From an uncultured Phocaeicola sp. (GTDB lineage Bacteria; Bacteroidota; Bacteroidia; Bacteroidales; Bacteroidaceae): DNA of 64,000 nt. Each line of letters opens with the position of its first letter. The stretch's first letter is position 1. The position numbers and the translations under genes are program-made. The stretch is taken from positions 169,822 through 233,821 of the forward strand of contig CALUJE010000002.1 in the NCBI GenBank assembly GCA_944320885.1, written 5' to 3'. Below, one piece after another: positions 54,066 through 63,982 of this stretch. A model generated the notes under the pieces. It searched no databases. It had not been told where the DNA came from and was given only the letters and a program-made list of their open reading frames with translations.

Positions 54066-55664
54066 TTATTTGCTGATAGCAGCTTTTATGAACGATAAGA
54101 ATAATGGGTGCGGTTTTAATACCGTACTGCTGTATTCCGGATGGAACTGCGTTCCGATATACCATTTAAGACCGGTAATCTCGATGATTTCTACCAGATT
54201 TGATTCCGGATTGATTCCTACACAACGCATTCCTGCCTTTTCGAATTCTGCTTTATAGTCATTGTTGAATTCATAACGATGACGGTGGCGTTCTTGTATG
54301 TGTTCTTGTTTGTAGGCTTCAAAAGTCTTGGAGTTTTGTTCTAAGACACATTCATATGCTCCCAATCGCATGGTTCCTCCCATATTGGTGATAGATTTCT
54401 GTTCTTCCATGATATCTATTACATTGTGAGGAGTTTTCTCGTCCATTTCGCGTGAGTTGGCATCAGCATATCCTAATACATTGCGTGCAAATTCTATGGC
54501 CATGCATTGCATACCCAAGCATATACCGAAAGTAGGAATGTTATGTGTGCGGGCATATTTGGCTGCAACGAATTTTCCTTCAATTCCGCGTTGGCCGAAT
54601 CCCGGACAAATGATGATTCCTTCCATTCCCTTCAAAGCTTCTTCGATATTGTCGTCAGTCAGTTTTTCACTGTTGATGAAATGTATTTCTGCTTTTCTGT
54701 CGTTATAAGTGGCTGCCTGTGACAATGCTTCATGGATTGATTTGTATGCATCTTGCAAATCGTATTTTCCTACAAGTCCGATATGAACAACTTCTGTTGC
54801 TTTATGACGACGGTTCAAGAAATCTTTCCATGGGCCGAGAGTTGGAGTTTCTCCTACCGGTAATCCCATCTTTTCAAGAATTGTTCTGTCAAGTCCTTGT
54901 TCTTGCATGCGAACAGGAACTTCGTAGATGGTAGGCATATCTCTTGATTCGATAACGGCATTGTCGTCTACGTTACAGAAAAGTGCCACTTTCTTTTTTA
55001 AGTTTGTGCTAAGTTCATGTTCTGTTCTCAGTACCAGAATGTCCGGTTGGATTCCGACAGATTGCAGCTCTTTTACAGAATGTTGGGTCGGTTTGGTCTT
55101 TAATTCACCGGCAGCTGCGAGATAAGGTACGTATGTAAGATGTACGCATAGCGCATTTTTACCAAGTTCCCATTTTAATTGTCGGATACTTTCCAGATAT
55201 GGTAATGATTCGATATCTCCTACAGTACCTCCGATTTCTGTTATGACGAAATCAAATTTGTATTTATTACCCAAGAGTTTTACATTGCGTTTGATTTCAT
55301 CGGTGATGTGAGGGATGATTTGGATGGTTTTTCCCAAATAGTCACCTCTGCGCTCTTTATCAATGACGCTTTTGTAGATTCGTCCAGTAGTGATGTTGTT
55401 TGCTTTGGTCGTTTGAATACCTAAGAATCGTTCATAGTGACCTAAGTCAAGGTCGGCTTCATGTCCGTCAACTGTTACATAACATTCTCCATGTTCGTAA
55501 GGATTCAATGTTCCGGGGTCGATATTGATATAAGGGTCAAACTTTTGGATGGTAACATTGTAACCTCTTGCTTGAAGTAGTTTACCAATAGATGATGAAA
55601 TAATGCCTTTTCCTAAAGATGAAGCAACACCACCTGTAACGAAAATGTACTTTGTTTCTGCCAC
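54066..55664 (-). CDS. pyrG: CTP synthase
   Basis: 532 residues. Makes CTP from UTP, ATP and glutamine. The N-terminal synthetase domain (FVTGGVASSLGKGI; IQKFDPYINIDPGTLNP; EIGGTVGDIESLPY) is followed by a class I glutamine amidotransferase domain with the nucleophile in FGICLGMQ and catalytic H-E in GTQFHPEY. -7 box TAATTTTG at 55719-55726. Confidence 0.97.
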   Translation of the reverse strand: MAETKYIFVTGGVASSLGKGIISSSIGKLLQARGYNVTIQKFDPYINIDPGTLNPYEHGECYVTVDGHEADLDLGHYERFLGIQTTKANNITTGRIYKSVIDKERRGDYLGKTIQIIPHITDEIKRNVKLLGNKYKFDFVITEIGGTVGDIESLPYLESIRQLKWELGKNALCVHLTYVPYLAAAGELKTKPTQHSVKELQSVGIQPDILVLRTEHELSTNLKKKVALFCNVDDNAVIESRDMPTIYEVPVRMQEQGLDRTILEKMGLPVGETPTLGPWKDFLNRRHKATEVVHIGLVGKYDLQDAYKSIHEALSQAATYNDRKAEIHFINSEKLTDDNIEEALKGMEGIIICPGFGQRGIEGKFVAAKYARTHNIPTFGICLGMQCMAIEFARNVLGYADANSREMDEKTPHNVIDIMEEQKSITNMGGTMRLGAYECVLEQNSKTFEAYKQEHIQERHRHRYEFNNDYKAEFEKAGMRCVGINPESNLVEIIEITGLKWYIGTQFHPEYSSTVLKPHPLFLSFIKAAISK

Positions 55665-55718
55665 AACTATAATATTTTAAATGGTTTTTTATTATTCTTT
55701 GATCTCGAATTTAAACTG

Positions 55719-55726
55719 CAAAATTA
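55719..55726 (-). promoter_or_regulatory. -7 box of pyrG
   Basis: TAATTTTG on the minus strand, 55 bp before the start. A long-looped hairpin AAAAAGACC/GGTCTTTTTT (about 55730-55787) lies just upstream of it. Confidence 0.45.
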
Positions 55727-55841
55727 TAAAAAAAGACCGAAACAGCTAGTGATTCTTCCAAAAACATTTTAGGCAAGGTCTTTTTTATTTCTTTTCATGA
55801 TTATTTGGTCCAATCTTACAACGAATGTTTTATTTTTCATG

Positions 55842-55849
55842 TATTTTTG
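55842..55849 (+). promoter_or_regulatory. -7 box of the DUF3078-ilvA-ettA unit
   Basis: TATTTTTG; it excludes the upstream start at 55825 and supports ATG 55882. Confidence 0.5.
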
Positions 55850-55881
55850 CCATTCAATGTTTCCAATTGTTATTAAGACTT

Positions 55882-57246
55882 ATGAAAGTTAGACTGTTAT
55901 TTTTCACTTTTTTGATATTGCTGGTATCGGCAGCAGATGCCCAAACAAGCAATCGTCGAGGGTATTACAAAAAATATTTTAGAAATGTGGTAACCGCCTA
56001 TTCTGATTATCTGAATAAGAAGGTGGCGCAATATTGGTTGCCCGATTCAACAGGAAGGGTTTATTCTCCGGAACTTGAAATAAATCCTATATATTACAGA
56101 TTGTTTGCTCCGCTTGCGATTTATAATTCTACAGTTTCAAAAGCTATGAATGATAGTCTGCAAGATGATTTTGTAATGGATACATCCAGAGTAAAGCGCA
56201 AGGAAATATTGCCCGTTCATTTATATCAAGAAGAAAAAGATGAGGCAATAATCAATGCGATGGATCGTGCTTTGGTGAATGTTTATCTGAATTCACCAAC
56301 AATGGTGGAACGGACTGAAGAGCAAATTATGGGGCAAAGAGTCTTTAAGGAAGATATAATGCCGGAACAGCCCAGAAAACAAAATGTTATTGATTTGATA
56401 TCTCAGGGAAGCTGGAATGATCCTAGTATAAATCAAAATCTGGTGATAAAGAAACCGAATTTCTGGACTCAGGCAGCCAGTGTTTCTTTACAGTTTACGC
56501 AGAACTATATTTCCCAGAACTGGTATAAAGGAGGTGAAAGCAATAATTCAATGTTGTCTGGATTGGATATAAGTTTGAATTATAATGATCAGCAGCGTAT
56601 CCAGTTTGATAATCGTTTGGAGTGGAAATTGGGATTTATTTCTTCCCGTTCAGACTCTGTGCATAAATATAAGACGAATACGGACCAGCTTCGTTTGACG
56701 TCCAAATTGGGATTGAAGGCTTTTTATTCTTGGTTCTATACGGTCCAGGTAGAGTTTTCTACTCAGGTAATGGGAAGTTATAAGACGAATAGTAAGGAAG
56801 TAGTTTCCAGTTTTATGGCTCCTGGATATTTGAAGGTCGATTTTGGTATGGACTTTAAAAAGAACCTGAAGAACTTTACATTCTCGTCTGTAATATCTCC
56901 GCTGTCTTATAAGTTAACCTATGTAGGAGATGAAGATGTGGATGTTACGAAATTTGGTGTGGAAGAAGGGAAAAAGTCAAAAAATGACATAGGTTCCAAT
57001 TTGCAGATTAATTCCAAATGGACTATCATTCCAAGTGTAGTATGGGAATCTCGTCTTTCCTATTATACTACATATAAGCGTGCAGAGGCGGAATGGGAAA
57101 ATACGTTTAATTTTCAGTTGAATCGTTATCTGTCTACAAAACTTTTTGTTCATGCCCGTTATGATGATGGAGTGGAAAAAGAAGATGATGATTCTTATAT
57201 TCAGTTAAGTGAATTGTTGAGTTTTGGATTAAGTTATAGTTTTTAA
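55882..57246 (+). CDS. DUF3078 family exported protein, probable outer-membrane barrel
   Basis: 454 residues with signal peptide MKVRLLFFTFLILLVSAADAQ. A helical N-terminal third is followed by a beta-rich DUF3078 region (FWTQAASVSLQFTQNYISQNWYKGG; INSKWTIIPSVVWESRLSYYT) ending in a strand with a terminal phenylalanine (LSFGLSYSF). Likely an outer-membrane protein; role unknown. ilvA begins 12 bp downstream. Confidence 0.82.
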   Translation: MKVRLLFFTFLILLVSAADAQTSNRRGYYKKYFRNVVTAYSDYLNKKVAQYWLPDSTGRVYSPELEINPIYYRLFAPLAIYNSTVSKAMNDSLQDDFVMDTSRVKRKEILPVHLYQEEKDEAIINAMDRALVNVYLNSPTMVERTEEQIMGQRVFKEDIMPEQPRKQNVIDLISQGSWNDPSINQNLVIKKPNFWTQAASVSLQFTQNYISQNWYKGGESNNSMLSGLDISLNYNDQQRIQFDNRLEWKLGFISSRSDSVHKYKTNTDQLRLTSKLGLKAFYSWFYTVQVEFSTQVMGSYKTNSKEVVSSFMAPGYLKVDFGMDFKKNLKNFTFSSVISPLSYKLTYVGDEDVDVTKFGVEEGKKSKNDIGSNLQINSKWTIIPSVVWESRLSYYTTYKRAEAEWENTFNFQLNRYLSTKLFVHARYDDGVEKEDDDSYIQLSELLSFGLSYSF

Positions 57247-57258
57247 AATAAGGAATTT

Positions 57259-58455
57259 ATGTTGACATTGGATAGTATTTATAGAGCTTCTTATGTATTG
57301 AAAGAAGTTGTACGTAGAACAGATTTGATTTATGCTCCGTCTATCAATCCTGAAAGCCAAATATATTTAAAGCCGGAAAACTTGCAGGTGACTGGTTCTT
57401 TTAAGGTTCGTGGAGCTTATTATAAGATATCTCAATTATCAGATGAAGAAAAAGCCAGAGGTGTGGTTGCATGTTCGGCCGGAAATCATGCTCAAGGTGT
57501 AGCTTTGGCGGCAACTCATAGCGGAATAAAATCGCTGATTTGTTTGCCGGAAGGAGCTCCAATAAGTAAGGTAGAGGCAACTCGTCGTTTGGGCGCTGAG
57601 ATATGTCTGGTAGAAGGTGTATACGATGATGCATATCAACGTGCGTTGGCTTTGCGTGATGAAAAAGGATATACGTTTGTGCATCCGTTTGATGATGAAC
57701 TGGTGATTGCTGGCCAGGGAACAATTGGATTGGAACTGTTGGAGCAGTTGCCAGATATTGATGTTGTGATAGTTCCAATAGGTGGCGGTGGCTTGATTAG
57801 TGGCGTAGCTTTTGCCCTAAAGAGTCTGAAACCATCGGTAAAAGTATATGGTGTGCAGGCCAGTGGAGCTCCGAGTATGTTTCAAAGTATAGAACATCAT
57901 AAGATTGAATGTTTGGATTCAGTTTCAACCATAGCCGACGGAATCGCTGTAAAAGAACCGGGAGAGCATACTTTTGACATCTGTAATCATTATCTGGATG
58001 GTATCGTTACTGTTACGGAAGATGAAATTTGTGCGGCAATATTGACTTTGATTGAACAGCAGAAATTGATTTCTGAAGGAGCTGGAGCTGTATCGGTTGC
58101 GGCTGCAATGTTTAACAAAGTTCCAATAAAAGGTAAGAAGACAGTTTGTTTGGTAAGTGGTGGTAATATTGACGTTACAATTTTGAGTCGTGTTATCAAT
58201 CGTGGATTGTCAAAGAGTGGAAGAAATTGTGTGATGACTCTGGAATTGAAGGACAAACCTGGTCAGTTGATGAAAGTTACGCAAATATTGGCTCAGTGTG
58301 GGGCTAATGTATTGTCTGTACGTCATGAACGTAATGGTGAGAGCGCTGATATCAATGCTTGTTCCTTAAGGGTTGTTATGGAAACACGCAATCAGGAACA
58401 TATTGATGAAATAAATGCAGCTTTGCTTGCCGGTGGATTTAGAATTTTGGATTAA
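57259..58455 (+). CDS. ilvA: Threonine ammonia-lyase (threonine dehydratase)
   Basis: 398 residues. Deaminates threonine to 2-oxobutanoate. PLP lysine in GSFKVRGAY (K49), asparagine in SAGNHAQG, phosphate loop GGGGLISG, and a single C-terminal ACT-like domain (MTLELKDKPGQLMKVTQILAQ). The length and single ACT domain match the shorter biosynthetic/catabolic type found in Bacteroidetes rather than E. coli IlvA (514 residues). Between DUF3078 and ettA with short gaps (12 and 21 bp). Confidence 0.94.
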   Translation: MLTLDSIYRASYVLKEVVRRTDLIYAPSINPESQIYLKPENLQVTGSFKVRGAYYKISQLSDEEKARGVVACSAGNHAQGVALAATHSGIKSLICLPEGAPISKVEATRRLGAEICLVEGVYDDAYQRALALRDEKGYTFVHPFDDELVIAGQGTIGLELLEQLPDIDVVIVPIGGGGLISGVAFALKSLKPSVKVYGVQASGAPSMFQSIEHHKIECLDSVSTIADGIAVKEPGEHTFDICNHYLDGIVTVTEDEICAAILTLIEQQKLISEGAGAVSVAAAMFNKVPIKGKKTVCLVSGGNIDVTILSRVINRGLSKSGRNCVMTLELKDKPGQLMKVTQILAQCGANVLSVRHERNGESADINACSLRVVMETRNQEHIDEINAALLAGGFRILD

Positions 58456-58476
58456 ATAATTAAATGTATTTATAAT

Positions 58477-60165
58477 ATGGCAGACGACAAAAAAATCATT
58501 TTCTCGATGGTGGGAGTCAGTAAGTCCTTCCAATCGAACAAACAGGTTTTGAAGAATATCTACCTATCATTCTTTTACGGTGCAAAGATTGGTATCATTG
58601 GACTTAATGGTGCCGGTAAATCAACGCTGTTAAAGATTATTGCTGGTATCGATAAAAGTTATCAGGGAGAGGTAGTTTTTTCACCTGGTTATAGTGTAGG
58701 ATATTTGCCGCAAGAGCCAAAGCTGGATAATTCCAAGACGGTAAAAGAAGTAGTAATGGAAGGGGTACAGCCTATCGTTGATGTCCTTAATGAATATGAA
58801 GAAATAAATAACAAGTTCGGTTTACCGGAATATTATGAGAATCCGGAAAAGATGGATGCGTTGTTTGCACGTCAGGCAGAATTGCAAGATAAGATTGATG
58901 CAACAGATGCATGGAATCTGGACAGTAAACTTGAGCGTGCAATGGATGCATTGCGTTGTCCTCCCGAAGATCAATTGGTAGAAAATTTGTCAGGAGGTGA
59001 GCGACGTAGAGTTGCTTTGTGCAGATTGCTTTTACAGAAACCGGATATATTGTTGCTGGATGAGCCTACCAACCATTTGGATGCTGAGTCAATAGATTGG
59101 TTGGAACAGCATTTGCAACAATATGAAGGAACGGTTATTGCTGTTACTCACGACCGTTATTTCCTGGATGATGTTGCGGGATGGATTTTGGAACTTGACC
59201 GTGGTGAAGGAATTCCTTGGAAAGGAAACTACTCAAGCTGGTTGGAGCAAAAGACACGCCGTATGGAATTGGAGGAAAAAGTTGCCAGCAAGCGTAGAAA
59301 AACTTTGGAACGTGAGTTGGAGTGGGTACGTATGGCGCCTAAAGCCCGTCAGGCTAAAGGAAAGGCTCGTCTGAATTCGTATGATAAGTTATTGAATGAA
59401 GATCAGAAAGAAAAAGAAGAAAAACTTGAAATCTTTATACCTAATGGTCCTCGTCTAGGAAATAAGGTTATTGAGGCTCATGGCGTGAAAAAAGCTTATG
59501 GCGATAAATTGCTGTTTGAAAATCTGGATTTCACATTGCCGCCTAATGGTATTGTTGGAGTTATTGGCCCGAATGGTGCGGGAAAAACTACATTGTTCCG
59601 TTTGATTATGGGCTTGGAAACGCCCGATGCAGGAACCTTTGAGGTTGGTGAAACTGTTAAATTGGCATATGTAGACCAACAACATAAAGATATCGATCCT
59701 AATAAGAGCGTGTATCAAGTTATCAGTGGTGGTAATGATTTGATTCGTATGGGCAATAGAGATGTGAATGCTCGTGCGTATTTATCACGTTTTAATTTCT
59801 CCGGAGCAGATCAGGAAAAATTGTGTGGTATGCTTTCGGGTGGTGAAAGGAATCGCTTGCATTTGGCAATGGCTTTGAAAGAGGAAGGAAATGTCTTGTT
59901 GCTGGATGAGCCTACCAATGATATTGATGTTAATACATTACGAGCTTTGGAAGAAGGTTTGGAAGAATTTGCCGGATGTGCAGTTGTTATTAGTCATGAC
60001 CGTTGGTTCTTGGATCGTATTTGTACGCATATTCTGGCATTTGAGGGTGATTCGAAGGTATTTTATTTTGAAGGCTCTTATTCAGAGTATGAGGAAAATA
60101 AAATGAAGCGGCTTGGACGTGAGGAACCTAAGCGAATACGTTACCGTAAGTTAATGGAAGATTAA
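58477..60165 (+). CDS. ettA: ABC-F protein EttA (energy-dependent translational throttle)
   Basis: 562 residues. Two ABC ATPase domains with Walker A GLNGAGKS and GPNGAGKT, signatures NLSGGERRRV and LSGGERNRL, and Walker B LLLDEPTN twice, joined by the charged P-site tRNA-interaction linker (RRMELEEKVASKRRKTLERELEW). No membrane domain, as in all ABC-F factors. EttA gates initiation complexes by ATP/ADP ratio. Third gene of the DUF3078-ilvA-ettA unit; terminator at 60187-60231. Confidence 0.95.
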   Translation: MADDKKIIFSMVGVSKSFQSNKQVLKNIYLSFFYGAKIGIIGLNGAGKSTLLKIIAGIDKSYQGEVVFSPGYSVGYLPQEPKLDNSKTVKEVVMEGVQPIVDVLNEYEEINNKFGLPEYYENPEKMDALFARQAELQDKIDATDAWNLDSKLERAMDALRCPPEDQLVENLSGGERRRVALCRLLLQKPDILLLDEPTNHLDAESIDWLEQHLQQYEGTVIAVTHDRYFLDDVAGWILELDRGEGIPWKGNYSSWLEQKTRRMELEEKVASKRRKTLERELEWVRMAPKARQAKGKARLNSYDKLLNEDQKEKEEKLEIFIPNGPRLGNKVIEAHGVKKAYGDKLLFENLDFTLPPNGIVGVIGPNGAGKTTLFRLIMGLETPDAGTFEVGETVKLAYVDQQHKDIDPNKSVYQVISGGNDLIRMGNRDVNARAYLSRFNFSGADQEKLCGMLSGGERNRLHLAMALKEEGNVLLLDEPTNDIDVNTLRALEEGLEEFAGCAVVISHDRWFLDRICTHILAFEGDSKVFYFEGSYSEYEENKMKRLGREEPKRIRYRKLMED

Positions 60166-60186
60166 TAAAAGTATTGTAGAAATAGG

Positions 60187-60231
60187 AGAGTAAGAGATTG
60201 AGAGTCGGATCTTTTTCTCTTACTCTTTTTT
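60187..60231 (+). terminator. Terminator after ettA
   Basis: 11-bp perfect stem AGAGTAAGAGA/TCTCTTACTCT followed by a T-run. Confidence 0.75.
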
Positions 60232-60246
60232 CAAATAAGATATGTA

Positions 60247-60489
60247 ATGAATAAGCAGGAAACAAAGGAATTGGTTGATGATTTGGTTGGGTGGGTAAAA
60301 GAACGCTTGGAAAAGAAAGATTATCCACAGGGGAATTTCCAGTTTGGACCACATCGTAAAATACCGGATTGTGAAGTATATTTGAATGCGATGTTGCATA
60401 CTATTGTTTGTAACTGGGAGAATCCCTTATTCTATCCATTTATAGAGGAATTGAATGATTTTCGTTCGGAGATGACTAAACATCAGTAA
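60247..60489 (+). CDS. Small uncharacterised protein
   Basis: 80 residues, soluble: a helical N-terminus (ETKELVDDLVGWVKERLEKK), then a proline/aromatic-rich centre (DYPQGNFQFGPHRKIPDCEV) and a C-terminal helix. No family recognised. It begins just after the ettA terminator, and no TAnnTTTG box was found close by, so expression is by readthrough or a weak promoter. Confidence 0.6.
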   Translation: MNKQETKELVDDLVGWVKERLEKKDYPQGNFQFGPHRKIPDCEVYLNAMLHTIVCNWENPLFYPFIEELNDFRSEMTKHQ

Positions 60490-60546
60490 TCTGTTTCTGT
60501 GAGATGAAATTTGAAAATTTTGTTTGTTGATTCTTTAATGAAACTT

Positions 60547-60554
60547 TATATTTG
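60547..60554 (+). promoter_or_regulatory. -7 box of the aminotransferase gene
   Basis: TATATTTG, 53 bp before the ATG at 60608. Confidence 0.5.
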
Positions 60555-60607
60555 CAGTCAATTAATTTAAATACAAATAGAACTATTAAGATTATAACGT
60601 ATTCTAT

Positions 60608-61810
60608 ATGCCACAAATATCAACTAGAGGCTCTGAAATGCCTTCATCACCAATTCGTAAGTTAGCACCTCTTGCTGAGGATGCCAAAAAACGGGGAATA
60701 CATGTATATCATTTAAATATAGGTCAGCCGGATTTGCCTACTCCCAAAATAGCTCTTGACGCTATTCGTAACATAGACAGGAGAATTTTGGAATATAGTC
60801 CAAGTCAGGGATATCGCAGCTATCGTGAAAAGCTTACTGGATACTATCGTCGTTTTGATATCAATCTGGATGCAGATGATATCATTATTACAACTGGAGG
60901 TTCGGAAGCTGTATTGTTTGCATTTATGTCGTGCTTGAATCCGGGGGATGAGATCATTGTGCCAGAACCAGCTTATGCCAATTATATGGCTTTCGCTATA
61001 TCTGCCGGTGCGGTGATACGTACAGTAACAACTACTATTGATGAAGGATTTGCACTGCCAAAGGTTGAAAAATTTGAAGAACTTATTAACGAGCGTACCA
61101 AGGCGATATTGATTTGTAATCCGAATAATCCAACAGGATATTTGTATACTCGTCGTGAAATGAATCAAATACGTGATTTGGTAAAGAAGTATGATTTGTA
61201 TCTTTTCTCGGATGAAGTATATCGCGAATTTATTTATACGGGTTCTCCATATATATCTGCCTGTCATCTGGAAGGAATAGAGCAGAATGTTGTTTTGATA
61301 GATTCTGTTTCAAAACGTTATTCTGAATGTGGAATACGCATAGGTGCCTTGATAACCAAAAATAAAGAGGTACGGAATGCAGTGATGAAATTTTGTCAGG
61401 CTCGCCTAAGTCCTCCATTGATTGGACAGATTGCAGCAGAGGCTTCATTGGATACCCCGGAAGATTATTTGCGTGAAACATATGATGAATACGTAGAAAG
61501 ACGAAAATGTTTGATTGATGGCTTGAATCGTATTCTTGGAGTTTATTCACCAATCCCTATGGGAGCTTTTTATACGGTTGCAAAATTGCCAGTTGATGAT
61601 AGTGAGCGTTTTTGTGCATGGTGCTTGTCGGAGTTTAGTTATGAGAATGAAACCGTAATGATGGCACCGGCATCAGGTTTTTATACAACACCCGGGGCAG
61701 GTTATAATGAAGTACGTATTGCTTATGTATTAAAAAAGGAAGATTTGAATCGTGCCTTGTTTATTTTGAGTAAAGCGTTGGAAGCATATCCGGGACGTGT
61801 TATGGAATAA
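60608..61810 (+). CDS. PLP-dependent aminotransferase, AspC/class I-II family
   Basis: 400 residues. LNIGQPDLPTPKIALDAI, ITTGGSEAVLFAF, VPEPAYANYMAF, CNPNNPTGYLYT, FSDEVYREF and DSVSKRYSECGIRIGAL (PLP lysine near residue 237) are the class I/II landmarks, with the substrate arginine in NEVRIAYVLKKEDL. The subgroup resembles aspartate or alanine-type transaminases; substrate uncertain. The permease gene starts 9 bp downstream. Confidence 0.92.
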   Translation: MPQISTRGSEMPSSPIRKLAPLAEDAKKRGIHVYHLNIGQPDLPTPKIALDAIRNIDRRILEYSPSQGYRSYREKLTGYYRRFDINLDADDIIITTGGSEAVLFAFMSCLNPGDEIIVPEPAYANYMAFAISAGAVIRTVTTTIDEGFALPKVEKFEELINERTKAILICNPNNPTGYLYTRREMNQIRDLVKKYDLYLFSDEVYREFIYTGSPYISACHLEGIEQNVVLIDSVSKRYSECGIRIGALITKNKEVRNAVMKFCQARLSPPLIGQIAAEASLDTPEDYLRETYDEYVERRKCLIDGLNRILGVYSPIPMGAFYTVAKLPVDDSERFCAWCLSEFSYENETVMMAPASGFYTTPGAGYNEVRIAYVLKKEDLNRALFILSKALEAYPGRVME

Positions 61811-61819
61811 ATTTATGAT

Positions 61820-63067
61820 ATGATGAACTACAGATTCTTTCTAGCTAAGCGCATTTATGCAAATGGTAATATAGAACGCCAGGCTGCCAAACCTGCAATT
61901 CGGATTGCTATGGTGGGCATGGCACTTGGACTTGCTATAATGTTGGCTTCTATATGTATTGTAATCGGCTTTAAAGATGAAGTTCGTTCTAAGGCTATCG
62001 GTTTTGCATCGCATATTCAGATAAGCAACTTTAAAGGGACGCAATCTTATGAAACGTTCCCTATATCAGCCAATGACAGTTTGATAGGAGTCTTGGTAGG
62101 AATTCAGGGAGTTGATCGTGTACAGCGTTTTTCTACAAAGCCTGGAATTATTAAGACTGATGATAATTTTCAAGGGATAGTATTGAAGGGAGTTGGTGAA
62201 GATTATAATTTGAGTTTCTTTCAAGATTATTTGCTGGAAGGAGAAATACCATGCTTTACGGATAGTGTGGCATCCAATAAGGTATTGATATCAAAAATGT
62301 TGGCTGACAAACTTCATTTAAAATTAGGTGATAATGTCTATACTTATTATATTCAGGATAATGTGCGTGCGCGTCGTTTAAAGATTGTGGGTATTTATGA
62401 AACAAACTTTTCAGAATATGATAAGATATTTCTAATAGGTGATATCTATACTGTAAATCGTTTGAATGGTTGGAAGACGGATCAGGTAAGTGGAATTGAA
62501 ATAGCTGTTGATGATTATGATCGTTTAGAAGATATATGTTATAATGTGTCAGAATGTGTTGATACATTAGTCGATCGTTATGGAGCTACTTATTTTGCTC
62601 AAACCATTGAAAGTTTGAATCCTCAATTGTTTGCATGGCTGGATGTGCTGAATATGAATGTTTGGGTGATTCTTGTTTTAATGTTGGGAGTTGCAGGTTT
62701 TACAATGATTTCTGGTTTATTGATTGTTATATTAGAGCGCACTAATATGATTGGAATTCTGAAAGCATTGGGAGCCCATAATGCACATATTCGTGAAATA
62801 TTTCTTTATTTTTCCGTATTTGTAATTGGAAAGGGAATGTTGTGGGGAAATTTGATTGCGCTTGTCTTTTGTCTTTCTCAAAAATACTGGTGTTGGATAA
62901 AATTGGATCCAACCAATTATTATATAGATTCTGTTCCTATACATTTTGATTTGCTTTTGTGGATATTAATAAATATAGTAACATTGATTGTTTCATTTGC
63001 AATGTTGATAGGTCCTTCATATTTGATTTCACGAATCAGTCCTGTAAAATCAATTAAATTTGAGTGA
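61820..63067 (+). CDS. FtsX/LolE-type ABC permease
   Basis: 415 residues. N-terminal membrane helix (IAMVGMALGLAIMLASICIVI), a periplasmic MacB_PCD-like domain (about 45-265), then three C-terminal helices of the FtsX domain (MNVWVILVLMLGVAGFTMISGLLIVILERT; GILKALGA). This layout is that of LolC/LolE lipoprotein-release permeases. No ATPase (LolD) is adjacent, so it must pair with one encoded elsewhere. Co-transcribed with the aminotransferase. Confidence 0.9.
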   Translation: MMNYRFFLAKRIYANGNIERQAAKPAIRIAMVGMALGLAIMLASICIVIGFKDEVRSKAIGFASHIQISNFKGTQSYETFPISANDSLIGVLVGIQGVDRVQRFSTKPGIIKTDDNFQGIVLKGVGEDYNLSFFQDYLLEGEIPCFTDSVASNKVLISKMLADKLHLKLGDNVYTYYIQDNVRARRLKIVGIYETNFSEYDKIFLIGDIYTVNRLNGWKTDQVSGIEIAVDDYDRLEDICYNVSECVDTLVDRYGATYFAQTIESLNPQLFAWLDVLNMNVWVILVLMLGVAGFTMISGLLIVILERTNMIGILKALGAHNAHIREIFLYFSVFVIGKGMLWGNLIALVFCLSQKYWCWIKLDPTNYYIDSVPIHFDLLLWILINIVTLIVSFAMLIGPSYLISRISPVKSIKFE

Positions 63068-63213
63068 TTACTATTTGTCGGATTTATGTGATAATTATAC
63101 ACTTATTTCATTATGAACATGGTTATTTACGTGACAATGTAATATAAGAAAGCTTTTTTTGAATATTTAGTGTAAAAAAGGTGCACAATATAGTTTTTAT
63201 TTCTATTTATTAT

Positions 63214-63221
63214 TATATTTG
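63214..63221 (+). promoter_or_regulatory. -7 box of the 166-residue protein gene
   Basis: TATATTTG, 57 bp before the ATG at 63278, leaving a leader of about 50 nt. Confidence 0.5.
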
Positions 63222-63277
63222 CCATCACTAGTAGAGATAAGTTTAATTGTTGTAGTAAAGTCTTAAAGGCAAGTGTT

Positions 63278-63778
63278 ATGAAAATTCAATTTTTTATTAG
63301 GGAGAGTTTGAATGATGTAGTAGACCAACTCTCCAATTCAGATTTTTGGTCTAGTGATATTAAATATCTGGAGGATAGGAGAATTATTAAGATTAAGGAT
63401 TTGGCATATGATCTTGAAGCAACTGCCGAGGTTTGGTCTGATAAGATAATAATTCATACGGCCTGGTCTAATTTTACTTATAGCATATTCGTTACTCCTG
63501 ATTCAAAAGTATGTTGTGAGTATGTCGGAGCTTTTAGAGGTTTGCTTGATCAGAAACTTTTGCCACATCTTACTCCTATTGGTAATGTTTTGGATTATGA
63601 GGTATTAGAAAGTTCATTATATAAGCCGGGAGAGCGCAAGACTTTGCGTGAATATGCTCGTGATAACGCACGACAGCGTCGTCTTCGTGAACAATCGAAG
63701 GAAGCTTTTCATGATTATAAACAAGATGTAAATTTGCATAAAGGATTTGTCAAAGAAGATATGCCTTCGGCAAATTGA
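63278..63778 (+). CDS. Uncharacterised protein
   Basis: 166 residues, soluble. The N-terminal two thirds look like an alpha/beta domain (MKIQFFIRESLNDVVDQLSN; EATAEVWSDKIIIHTAWSNF); the tail is strongly basic and helical (YARDNARQRRLREQSKEAFH). I do not recognise the family. Own promoter and a strong terminator make it a single-gene unit. The basic tail could bind nucleic acid, which is a guess only. Confidence 0.7.
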   Translation: MKIQFFIRESLNDVVDQLSNSDFWSSDIKYLEDRRIIKIKDLAYDLEATAEVWSDKIIIHTAWSNFTYSIFVTPDSKVCCEYVGAFRGLLDQKLLPHLTPIGNVLDYEVLESSLYKPGERKTLREYARDNARQRRLREQSKEAFHDYKQDVNLHKGFVKEDMPSAN

Positions 63779-63797
63779 GCTTAGTGGTATTGTAGAA

Positions 63798-63841
63798 ACA
63801 TAAAAGCGGCATTTTCCGATAGGGAAATGCCGCTTTTATGT
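63798..63841. terminator. Terminator after the 166-residue protein gene
   Basis: 17-bp perfect stem (63798-63814 with 63825-63841) around a 10-nt loop. Confidence 0.8.
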
Positions 63842-63974
63842 TTCTTATAATCATTTATTAGGAGATATTATTAGGGTTACTGCTTATCTTATAGGTTCTC
63901 AAATATAAGTCTAAATATGATTTTAAGAGTAAGCATTCGAAGAAATGCACCTTTTACACTTTGAGGTTTGGTTG

Positions 63975-63982
63975 TAGCTTTG
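63975..63982 (+). promoter_or_regulatory. -7 box near the right edge
   Basis: TAGCTTTG on the plus strand; probably the promoter of a gene beginning beyond base 64000. Bases 63842-63974 show nothing else. Confidence 0.4.

Noticed and set aside
54013..54165. 51-residue N-terminal extension of YidC
   Set aside because: It would overlap the end of pyrG and hide the standard N-terminal signal anchor.
60713..61267. 184-codon open frame antisense to the aminotransferase
   Set aside because: Shadow frame; the sense protein is a clear PLP enzyme.
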